Assembly: GCA_002633005.1 (NCBI GenBank)
Contig: NMRA01000102.1
Coordinates: forward strand, 401,477-434,832
Reading direction: 5' to 3'
Length of the DNA: 33,356 nt
Source of the DNA: Phoronis australis
Lineage: Eukaryota; Phoronida; Phoronidae
Shown: one piece after another, positions 1 through 11,600 of the stretch
How the letters are laid out: every line of letters starts with the position of its first letter
How positions within the stretch are numbered: position 1 is the first letter of the stretch
Notes under the pieces: model-generated
Seen by the model: the letters and a program-made list of their open reading frames with translations, nothing else
The model's database searches: none
Told to the model about the DNA's origin: nothing
Program-made: the position numbers and the translations under genes

Positions 1-339
1 GATGCCTGTCGGTCTACTTTTCAAAACCCTGGTAGGGTGTACCTTCACGTCGTGCCGGGAAACATGCTCGTTGAAGCTCGCCTAACAATAACAATGAACT
101 TGTTTCCTGAAATGAAAACAAATTCATTTGTGAAAATATCTATAACTAAAATAGTATGCTTGTGGTGTACATGTAGTGCTCATGGCGATTTACTGGTAAT
201 ACGCGATGCTATTTAGTTTTGATACGAAAATAACGCAGTAATGACGCAAAATGTGACTAATTCATTGCACCACACTTATTTTGTAACCCTTTTCACGTTT
301 TATGAGTAAAAAGTTCATTGCTGTTCGACACACCACGAT

Positions 340-752
340 GCGTTCCCGATCGCATAAATAAACACTAACTTGCGTTCTCGATCGCATCCAACAGAAAAGT
401 GTCGAAAATTCAGAGATCTTGACAAAACAACAACAAAAAGCGTTGCGTCATATTTTCTCACGTCATTTCTTCATAACTTCATGGTCAATTTATTGATTTT
501 GAGCCAAAATTAACCGCAACTTGCCAAAATAACGTACAAATCACCTTCACTCATGCGATGCTTGGGTTAACGAAACTTTCCTGCAATTATTGGAAGAGAC
601 ACTAGCCTAAACCTCTACCTGCCCTTCCTCAATTTGTTACGCCTTGGACTCATGTCTCTGTTTTCACATTCGAAGTAAAAACAAAGAAAATTCATCAAAT
701 TTACTCACCTTGCCTGGCTCCGCTTCTCGCGCCAAATTGCGTTCTCGATCGC
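340..752. repeat. Three copies of a 14-bp CGATCG-centred word
   Basis: The word gcgttcYcgatcgc occurs at 340-353, 372-385 and 739-752. Each copy contains the palindrome CGATCG. The first two copies are exactly 32 bp apart. The stretch is CpG-richer than the rest of the window. It could be regulatory, or part of a dispersed repeat. Confidence 0.4.
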
Positions 753-1205
753 GGGTTGGCCGGGGTGAGATTATGAAACGAAGACACTCAGCTGAAGACT
801 CAACCTCACCAGCAAACCATTCGTCGCAAGTATTCATAAATCATTGTTGAGAATGAGTTATGTTTATGTCAAAGAGTTTGTGGTTTGCGTGTACGAGTGC
901 ACAATACTACAATTTGTCGATTCTAAAACTCTGGCACAATATTGTCGAACACCTATCTCACCACTTACTAAGTGCTAACACAGCTTCTATGATCACGACT
1001 CAAACCAGTGAATGTAACACGATGCCTGGATAAGTACACATGATAAAACCACACAGTACACGTTATCAAAATAAGTCTGTATTTCGATATTACAAATAAC
1101 AGTGATCAAAACACTAACGACAGCTCATGATGTAGGATGTATATTTTAAAGAATGGTCTTTTATAGAAATCACCATTAATCCGCCTTCCAATAAAAAGAA
1201 TTGTT

Positions 1206-1285
1206 GATTTAGCTACTCTCAGTTGTGAAATGATTTCGACTACTCTCAGTTGTGAAATGATTTAGACTAAGCTCAATTGTGAAAT
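1206..1285. repeat. 26-27-bp tandem repeat, 3 units
   Basis: Three adjacent units share the pattern gattt...actctcagttgtgaaat. The third unit has diverged (aagctcaattgtgaaat). Confidence 0.7.
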
Positions 1286-1608
1286 TGGCCTCAACCTCTT
1301 CATTACAACTTGGAGATCATTTCTGAGCTTGGAAACAACCGACAGTTCATTCTTGCTTTAGACTAGTTCAGCAAATTTGTTCGCTACAGCAGGTGGAGGA
1401 GCATATCAAGGATCTCCTAGTTCTAACAAAGCACAGAAACCACTTTTCATCAGAGAAGGAAACAAGTTGAAACCAGTTTTATAACCATTACTGACACAAA
1501 TCAAGTTCATTTCTTTAATAGAACGTCAAATTAACGTTGCTTAAATACCAATAGCAACACGAATTTAGTCCATTTGGCAAATCAACAAGATATAATGCAA
1601 TACACACA

Positions 1609-1692
1609 ATTGTCTTGTGTACAACTGTGTTTGGCAAATGTCTTGTGTACAAATGTGTTTGGCAATTGTCTTGTGTACAAATGTGTTTGGCA
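1609..1692. repeat. 28-bp tandem repeat, 3 units
   Basis: Three head-to-tail 28-bp units, each containing gtcttgtgtacaa and tgtgtttggca, with only a few substitutions between them. The unit is not a multiple of 3 and nothing suggests coding. Confidence 0.8.
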
Positions 1693-2324
1693 ACTGAGAA
1701 TCAATATTCAAAGCTCATGCATTAGAAACCTGATTGTATTTACACCTCAAACCATTGAAGGTAAGACCTAGATACAACAAAATAGGCTTTCAAAAAGAAA
1801 CTTACTCTACTATAAAATTACAATGGTTAACTTTTTCTCAACAAAAGCACGAGATGAAACATGAAAAGTCAAGTTTTCAATAAACACCACCATTCAGCTT
1901 AAGGAATACCATGGTGTTACTCTTGTCAATATGTAAAAGCTTAATATCTTACTTGGGGGAAACTAATCCATCTGTGGTGTGAAGAGCAGCAGTAACTCAG
2001 CTAATAAGGGACGATTAAAAATGTTAAACAATATTATGTTAAAAGAGCAACATGAATGAAGACGGTTCACGAGTAGCCAACATGAAACCCTACTTATCTG
2101 ATACAGAGAGCAAGCATAAACTGTTCCATAAAGTATGGTTCCCACCCTAGACAATTTAGTTTCATTTTGTAAGAGTTCCTTGTAAGTTTTCCAATATCTA
2201 ATTTTCAATTTCCATGAGTTTCTTCCACCCAAATAAGTAGATGAAAAGTAATTTTTACTAATAATGATAGTAACCAAGTGTAATTGAATACGTGAACTTA
2301 TGACTCCCTGAAGAAAGGTTTTCA

Positions 2325-2330
2325 TTTATT
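2325..2330 (-). terminator. Candidate TBP polyadenylation signal
   Basis: TTTATT on the plus strand reads AATAAA on the transcript strand, about 250 bases past the TBP stop codon. It is the first canonical hexamer seen there, so it is a reasonable but unproven 3' end. Confidence 0.4.
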
Positions 2331-2576
2331 CTTACAGAATTTCCCATGGAGTTCAAACCTCTTTCATTTTCTACTGAGTTTTGCATACACGAACTAACAC
2401 TTCTAGTCATTTCCATTTTCTCCCAGGTTTTCCATGACAGGCATGAACTATGTAAACTGTATACCAAGTGTGTTGATAGTGCTACTGTATGAAAATAAAG
2501 CATTTACACAACTGGAACTTTTTAAGAGGTAGCTAATAATGACTTGAACAGATGTGCTTCAGACAGAGTAAATGTA

Positions 2577-2653
2577 TCATGCTTTCTTAAAACCTTTTAA
2601 AATTGGATAAATATTTTCAAATGCCTCGTAGATTTCTTGCCTGACTTTAGCTC
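2577..2653 (-). CDS. TBP: TBP coding exon 6 (C-terminus)
   Basis: Acceptor TTTCCAG, then GA GCT AAA. Encodes [19 protein letters not shown] followed by GFKKA and TGA. This is the final helix of the core. Confidence 0.96.
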
Positions 2654-5600
2654 CTGGAAATAAAAGAGGACATAAAATTAAAGTAAGAAATAAAAGTCAC
2701 AAAAAGCAAAGTGTACGATTCATGTCACATTTATAGGATGGTTTTTCAATTTCTTTAGAAAAACAGGCAACAAACATTCGAAAACATTTTCATACCATGT
2801 CAAACATTGCGAAATGAAGACAATTCGCAATAAACAAGCAAAACAAGTAAGCGGGGAATAACAAAAGTCCTTTAACATCATTACACACATTATGCAACGC
2901 GGTGAACAAGTTAAGGGCAGCTACCTGTAAGACGACGATACAAATTGGGTCCAATTTTTGTGTATGATCTGCCATTTTACATTGATGACACACCACAAAT
3001 AAAATATCCGGAGTTCAAACTGTCAACCATGTGCCCATAACATATGGTGACTACACACTTACTGAAAACACATGTCATGGAACTGTTCATAGTTATCTCC
3101 ACACATACACTTGAAAGAGGGAAGGAGGGCGGGAGGGAAGGAGGGCGGGAGGGAGGGAGAGGGAAGAGAGAGGGGGGGGTGAGACACTGTAACTTTACAT
3201 GTCAAGTTCACAGAATGAGATTTCTTTTAATTGAATAATACCTGGGCTTAGCATCACAACGTTACCAGCCTATAGCAACAACAATAATTGGATGGCATAC
3301 ATACCACATGTACCATATTCGTCCTAATAAGTGCCCATGCCCCTATAAGCGCCTCACCCCAAACGTTTTCAGACTTTGCTAAAATAAGCGCCCAGTCCAT
3401 GAACGCCGTGTACATGCAAAAAATGCCTTACCCACAGTTCTAAAATTCTACAGTAACGTCTTCAATTTATCAATAAGATCCAATAGTCCTGAAAAAAAAA
3501 TCATTGTGCGCAGAATTTGTAGACCACAAACCTCGCCGCTATGTCGGTATTTAGCCATGACTATACACTTCAAACTTCCACCATGCTTCAAAAAGAATGC
3601 AAAGGTTTTGCTGATCTTGCGAGGGACGTGTCCTATTATGGTCTGGCCTTTCAGAACAGATGCAGTGTACTTGTCAAAGGGATTGTATTGCATCTTTCCT
3701 GTACAGATCTTCTCCTTCAACAGGAATCCAAACCTTTGTTAAAAGCACGTGTCCAGGAAGCGGGCGTTACAAAAAATACCTGTCAACCACGATTAGTTTT
3801 CTGGAACTATCTATTCATGAAACGAGTAGCATAGCATTGGCAAGAAATAAATACTGGGACTTATTTACGAAAGCTTTTAATACCGTAAAAAACATTTGCG
3901 TTATAGCATTTGCGTTATAGGAGGAATTATAAAATTAATTGTAATTGGTGATTTTAAAGTCAAAATGACCCACCAATAGTGAACACTTCTGCACCCTTAA
4001 ACCCCCCGAAAAATAACTGTTAGACTGTCACGCATCCAATGACCCAACGACTCAATATCGACCTTACCAAGACAATTCTCTAATGGTTTTTAGCAGATGA
4101 GATCAACAGGTGCTAAATAAAACACGTTCTGCTTGAGTTTATTTCTTTAGTTGCACACCTAGATTGTTACATCGCGTTTACTCTGGCAAATGAACTCTGG
4201 CGCTTACTCACACAACAAACAGACGAACTATAAAACATCACGTGACAACAAAATGTGTGTTCGTCCAGGGATTTTTCATGTGTCCCGCAACACATGAACG
4301 GGGTATGATCTAGCGCAGATTTGGATTTAGTATGCAGTTAATCCCGACTCCACAGGAACTTAAAAATCTTAGGGATGCTATTTTGAAAACTTAAGGACTT
4401 CAGGTAATTTGTTGAGTCAAACCTATATTTTTACTCAAGAATTCAAGTTGACTTAGCAGCGATCGCGAGGCAGCGACGCATCAGTCGGCGAGTTTTCACA
4501 CAGGGATTTTCTGAAAAATACTCGTAATTTAACAACAAAGTTTGATAGCAATGCACTGCAATTTTGTAGAAACTCTGTCATAGGTTACATATGCGTCACA
4601 GAGCGTAAACTTGATGAATTCTAGCTTACGATTTTACCCGTTTTGGAGACCGGGCTTCAACTACTTTGGGCTACAATAAGCGCCCCCCCCTTCCTGAAGC
4701 GAATTTTTCTAAGCGCCCTAGGTACTTATTAGGGCGAATACGGTACCCATTATGGAATACATACCTGTTATGGCATACATACCTGTTAAAACAACTTTTC
4801 CAGAGACAAATATAAGTAGTACTATTCTTGGTTTAACCATGCGGTAAATCAGCCCTGGAAACAGCTCGGGTTCATAACTGGAAAAGTAACACAATTTTAA
4901 TTGCAATAAACGGTATATGGACAAACGTATAAGACATTCTGACTGAAGGTGAGATGTGACAAGTATCGAAACAAAGCCGTCGTTTTATGAATCATTATAA
5001 TGTCTCTCGATGATTTACTCTTGTCTTGCTCTTCAGAGGACACTGAATATATCCTCACTGAATATATCCTCACTGAATATATCGTCACTGAATGTATCGT
5101 CACTGAATGTATCGTCACTGAATGTATCGTCACTGAATGTATCGTCACTGAATGTATCGTCACTGAATGTATCGTCACTGAATATATCGTCACTGAATGT
5201 ATCGTCACTGAATGTATCGTCACTGAATGTATCGTCACTGAATGTATCGTCACTGAATGTATCGTCACTGAATGTATCGTCACTGAATATATCGTCACTG
5301 AATATAACCACACTGAATATATCCTCACTGAATATATCCTCACTGAATATATCCTCACTGAATATATCCTGATATGGAGATTGTGCGAGCTTCCATTAAA
5401 CTAACAGACATTATTGTTTATAATCAACAAATTTCAAAATGATACATTACATTACACCATATCTTATATGTCAATTGTCATTTTGTGTTTGATTTTACTT
5501 TATTTCTGTTTTTGTTGACAAAGGAAGTTATTACATCCGAAAATTTCAAATTTCAGTTGATCCATTCTTGTTGTTTTATTTACCGATTTATATTCTCCAA

Positions 5601-8600
5601 AAATGAGCAATCTACAAACACACCTTGAGTAGAAAGTGTTTATCAAATTGGGACGAAATACAAAGATAAAGAATTGTCACTTGTATTTTTTAAGGATATT
5701 TTACTTCAGTCTCTGGTGGTATATTTCAGACAGCACAAAAGTCTCCAAAAATTTTGATGAACACTTAACCAATGCACAGTTAACAAAATTTAGGACACAG
5801 TATGAAGGACTGGCGAACTTTTATTTGCTCATTTTCCCGGTGAAAGATACGCAGCAGTGAGGTAATGCTTTTCCATGTTCAGGATGTTTACAACCGACAC
5901 AAAATGTTGAAAAACTGGGGCCATTCATGACAATGTTAGAAGCCCTTGACAAATGAAAATAGAACAAAATGAACTGTCTGGTAATTATTGTTGAAATTGG
6001 TGAGAAGTCACCATAGCTAACAACTGTTCAAAAATCAAAATGTGGTTAGTAACAGGACATTGACACTTATAAGCAGCACATTTGAACTCAACATGCAGTT
6101 TGCTTTCTTTAGTACCAACCCACCTGGAGAACTGTCCGTGATTAACAACCAGACCTTCCAATCGGATGGGAAACTTCACATCACAACTACCGACCATGTT
6201 CTGGATTTTAAAATCCAAAAACTTTGCCTGAAATTTAGTAATTTGAAGTTGTATCAAGTAATGTATGCAGCACTTTTGTCACACAAACGTGTTACACGGG
6301 AGAAAGTACGGCAAACACAATTACTATTTTTGCGAGACCCTATTCCCACCACAAATCTAGACAGCTAAATTATTCCGAACAACGCCATCTCAGTTTCATC
6401 CTTTCAATGTATTAACTTGCATAAATAACATAAAAATTCACAGTGCAGTAGGCAGTTCCCCCCCAACAACTCTTTAAGAGGACTAACCAATGCTGACCGA
6501 TATCAAGAACTACTGCCCCAGCAATGGTAAAATTACAATGGTGAGAAGTGCGAGGCATTGCTGATCACCCTAGACACCTGGGTGTTTTCTTCGAACGTCA
6601 GCTTCATTTTACTGAGCACGTGAACAAGGTCACCACTCAAGTCAATCGAGGAAACAATGCTCTTTGTGTCGCAACAGGCAGGGAGGCAAAGGAGCGCCAC
6701 TTACTAATGCTTTTCAAGAGCCACACATGACCCGCGTCAGCCAAAACCAACTAGGTAGACTTGAACGGCTACAGAACACGGGCCTCCATATCATTACTGG
6801 TTGTCCCAGGTCAACACCGGCAGCTGCATTGCATCATCTGATAGGCATACCTAGCATTGTGAACTGCCAAGTCCAAGAGCAGGCAACTGTCTTAGCGAAA
6901 GCCATCCAAGCTCAGATCACCCTCTCCATGCAGTCATCATGAAAAGGCTTGAAGAAATTACCCCACAGGCAAGAGCACCCCTCAGGAACTTGCGCCAACG
7001 CCCTCCCACAACTTTAGTGTGACAGAGATTGTCCTGGCAATCATGGGTATCTGACGTAGCAGCTGCTGTTGTCACCACGGCCGGTCAGCACCAAGTAGCC
7101 GAATCACCAGCATGGCTTCAATTGGAGGACCAGGGAGAAGAGCCAGCAATTGTTGCAATCTTCAGCAAAGAGTGTAGATATTGGCCTGAGGGCGCTGCCG
7201 AATCGATGTCACCGAATGTTCAGGGAACTAGGTGGGGATGATGCCTTGATACTGGCCACTGATGGCAACTTCTGCCAGGATACCAACCGAGCTGGCTGGG
7301 GATACCTGATCCGCCAGAATTATCTAACACTTGCAAAAAGATGTTTCTGCACAAGCAGCACACGTATGGAGTTCGACGCAATCCAACAAGCCCTTCTGCG
7401 CCCATCTAAGCTGTGCCTTGATGCAATAAAGATCACCTTTGCTACTAATGACTCGATGGCTGTGCTGACTAGGATCCACTCTGGTCTGGTCCAATCCAGC
7501 TGGCTCATCTACCAGGAGCACTGCCCACTCCAACATGTTTTTTGGACCTATGTCCCCAGCCATGCCAGCCTTGTTGTGAATGAGCAAGCAGAACAACTCG
7601 CCAGCCACTGAAGGTTTATGCACATGAAGGCTACTTGGACACCACAATATTGTGTTTAGCACAACAGAACAGCTGGGAGAATATAGTGAGGGCCTTTGCC
7701 TTCTGCGACTAGAAGTTCCCTTTGGCAGTCAGCTTCCAGCCACTGGAAAGGTCCTTAGAAAAGACTTCACAATCACTTCACTACTAGAAACATCAACCTT
7801 AATACCCTTCAGCTTATCCTCACTGGGTGTACCTATGGGGAGAGGATTTGTGCTCAACATCTATGAACCCACTAGCAAAAGGTAATTAAGGTAATTCATA
7901 AAAATCCACAAGAAAGGAGCCCTGCTCATTTTTATGAGGAAGTGTGTTCCAAACTGTGGATGCTATATTATGCTTCACTAAAACCACCTACTTTACTTTC
8001 TAAGGCACACAGAAAGGTCCAACAAGGCATCCCTACAACAGTTTTATAATTGAGTAGTCACCAATACACTGTTATCGCTATCAACAACAAAGTAATAAAG
8101 CTTAATGATTTTAAGAATACAGTTTTGTGGGTCTACTATTATTACTTAAATGTTATCGAAGATGGACATGTCCACCTCAGTTTCATCACGTGTGCAGTGT
8201 TCTCCACAATATACTGGTGTGTTCATTTGGAAATCCTACACTGCCTGAAAAGTTCAAAGTCTCAAAATTTATTCAATAAGAGAAAAATTTCTTGCAAGTT
8301 TGGCCACATCACTTAAAGGCCTAATATGGTGCCAAAATGATTATTTATAAGTCTAAAATATGTGTATTGATGAAAAACATCAACATACGGTGTCATAGCA
8401 TACCCCGCACGTTAATTAAGTAGGCCTTTGACAATACAGTAGCCCCATCACGAACCCCTTTTACGCAAAAAAATGAGATAGCGCTTGCACCAATCGAAGT
8501 CTATGACATCATCGTTACAACAAATTGGCTTTCACCGTGTCTCCATCGCATTGGAATCAGCGATGACTGGCCGTTTAATTTAATGCAAAATAAGTGGAAA

Positions 8601-11600
8601 ATCAAGGAAACATATAATTGTTCATTTCATGTCAATTTATATTAAAATTAATCAAAAGCATTACCTTTAGAATTTTTTATTCAATTATTTAGCACACATT
8701 CTTATATGGGCCCATATGGGAATCCCGGGAGGGTGACTGAGGTCGCCGAAACAGTCGGAAAAACAAAACGCTTCGTCCAAATTGTTAACAATGTTTATTA
8801 CAAAGTGTAATTTAGTTGATACAATAACTTTGATGTTAGGAACTTTGCATTCATGTCTTTTTGAAGTCGAAAGTGTGAACGCAGCACGACTCCGATACGG
8901 GCCACTGTAGTGGGTGTGTCTTGTATTGGAATCGGTGACAATAGGCTGTTTAATTTGGTGCAAGATACGTGTAAACGTTACAACACATATTAGCAATCAT
9001 ATTCAAATTCATTGAAAATTTTATATTAGAAACTTAAGTTTCAAAATAATTCGTCTTGAAATCCTGCATCCAATGGTCGCCGCCATTTTGACTCGGTCAA
9101 CCTCAAAAGATTGGAAATTGTATAGCAACACAACGTTTTGCATATCTGTAATAAGAAGCTATGAAATAAAGTCTGGATTGCATGAAAACGTACCGAATTA
9201 TAAGGATTTGTAATCAATTGAACATTTTGAATTTAATCAAAAAATATATTCCGATATGGGCCGCCAGTATCGTTAGGCCTACGGGAACGACCCAAATATA
9301 TTGATTTGGGTCGGAACAGTAAAATTAAACGTCGAAGTGCGCCCTGCAGATCTTAATTGTAACCAGCCAGCTAGCTGTTTGAAGACTGTGTCGCCAAAAT
9401 ACAGCTATGAGCTCCATTAAACCACGAAATTCCATACAGGCCGAGTATGAGTACTGTTAGTCACCTTGTCGTGACACTTATATCACAGAGCCAACGACGG
9501 ACGGGTGCATGCAACATCAGGGAGACAATTTTGACACTGACCTTGCCCCTTGCCAGTCATTTAAGTCATTGAAAAACAATCTAATGAACATCCTTTTCTA
9601 ACACAATTCTCCGCCTGTTGAGTTTTGTAACAAAGAAAGTCTGTCGTTTTGAAAACAATACACTCGTGACACACGCAAGCGCCGTCCAAAAATTTTGCAA
9701 CATCACTTGGGACATGACAGCTTCGCAGCAGCAAAGTTTGTAATAAAATTCGGTTTGCTGGTCTTAAAAATACTAAAAACTTGTAGCAAAGTGAAACCAG
9801 TTCCGACAATTTGTTGTGTGACATGTATGCAACCTCGCGGCAGCGAAGAACAGTCGATAGAAGAACAAACGGGGGAAAAAAACTGTTCAGGTCAGGTGAT
9901 GTAATCGCCAAAAGCCGACTCACAGGAGTGCACTTCAATTTTAGCAGTAGATGAGCAGTAGAACGCCAATTTTTCCAACACCGGTAAATAATTTGGTTTA
10001 CTCAAAGAAAAGTGGTGTAGCTTTTAATGACATTACTTTTGTTTCAGATTTTCTTTAGTCATTTTTACCCACATTGGCGCAAAGCTATAGATTTTGTATA
10101 CAGCTTTGCACCTAGTCTAGAAGAGATCTTGCTGAACGGGAATTTTGTCGTCAGTCCTTGTCGTGGATACGAATCTATTCCATGCACGGCACACAACGGC
10201 ATCAGTGGGGAAGTTGTGCAAATGTATGCCATTGCTGCTGACATTGCTACACCCGTACACCACACGACACGGCATTTTAGCCCAGAGATCGACAAGTACA
10301 GAACGTCCAAAAAATGGCACTCAGCTGTTACGCAGTGTGGCTTCCGAGTAATTTCGTGGTCACGATGATGTCATATGAACCACTTTGCACTGATTGGTTG
10401 AGTTTTTTCTGGGGCGCTCAAAGGGGCTACCGATTATGAGTGGTGTAATATGCGTCACAATTTATTACTTTCTGTGGTATGTATGAAACAAAAACAATAA
10501 TTTTTATGAACAATACTTGCATTTCTGGTGTCATAAAGGTGTTTTAGCCACTGGAGGCCATCTTTAAGACTTTTTAAGGGTAAAGCATGAGGCCACTCTA
10601 AGGTTTAGCAAGCAAGTAGCCTAAACATGAAAATGCTTGAATGACTACTTAACACCCACACCCACAGTGACCTCTATTTACATTGCTTGAGCAAAAATAA
10701 GTTGATTTCATGAGCACCTAGCCTCACTGAAGGTGACATTGAGTTTCTTGTTACCTGAAAGCCCAATTTTTGTACGATCCTGGCATATTTCCTGGCTGCC
10801 AGCTTAGCTTTTTCCTCACTCTTGGCCCCAGTGCAGACCATCTTGCCGGAACTGAAGATTAGTGCAGTGGTGCGTGGGTCTCGTATCCTCATTATCACAG
10901 CAGCAAACCGTTTAGGGTTGTATTCAGCATTGCGTGCGTGTAGAGCAATTTTCTTCAGATCTAGTCTACATCCTAAGTTGACTGTGCATACAATATTCCT
11001 GGAAATATAGCAAAAGTTTTCCGGCAAATTTACAGGTCATTCAGAATCATTAGAATTTTCCTGCATACTCGCTACCATAATGCAAATTATAAACCCTGTG
11101 AACTCAATAACACGTCTCCAGAATTTCTTTCTTCAGGGCGATAATCCAGGACAATTAAAGACTGTAACGTTATAAGTACGACTGTCAGGAGTCATCAACT
11201 TTGACAGTGTTGCCCAAGTCATCAGATGTATCAGATGTATCAGATGTATCAGCCTCTTTCAGGTAATGAGTGTCTTAAAATTCTACATTAACATTCACAA
11301 AAGTAATTCCGTTCTCAGCCTTACTGTAATTCAGGGGTGATTCCAGAGCCTTCTGAGGCAGGAGTTGCAGGTGTGAGGGGTGTCAATGGACCTCCTGGCG
11401 TAGGAGGGTATAGACTTGAAGACGGGCCAGGGAACATGGGGTTCAGACTGTGGTATGGAGTACTTGGCATGCCGGGGGAGAACAAACTTTGCTGTTGCTG
11501 AACTGAAGCAGGCTGCAACAGTTGCTGTTGTTGAACAGAGGCAGGCTGCAGCAAATGCTGCTGTTGTGGTTGCTGCTGCTGAAATTGAACTGAGAAGGTC

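Larger units (their letters stand above)
1..2320. other. Left-flank region without a recognised gene
   Basis: No protein family is recognisable here. Plus frame 1 is open from the window edge to a TAG at 214-216 (71 codons); it could be the end of an exon or of a transposon, and I do not recognise it. Bases 330-760 are richer in CpG than their surroundings and hold three copies of a CGATCG-centred word. A strong minus-strand donor (AAG|GTGAGT) sits at 703-711. Small tandem repeats lie at 1206-1285 and 1609-1692. The right part is probably downstream of the TBP 3' end. Confidence 0.5.

Noticed and set aside
1-216. Protein-coding exon in plus frame 1 at the left edge
   Set aside because: Seventy-one open codons without a recognisable family or splice context is not enough for a gene call. 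It is mentioned only in the region note.
3506-3920. Overlapping plus-strand open frames
   Set aside because: These are shadows of the minus-strand HIRAN-like remnant in the transposon and match no family.
4993-5404. Long repetitive open frames on both strands (ECIVT-, NVSSL-, FSDDT-type repeats)
   Set aside because: They are a by-product of a 15-bp (3-divisible) minisatellite in a TBP intron. Frames are open on both strands at once, with no flanking coding signal.
9561-9938. 125-codon minus-strand open frame downstream of the THAP remnant, as the rest of a transposase
   Set aside because: I see no transposase motifs, and its composition does not resemble known THAP-protein tails. It is left as element interior.
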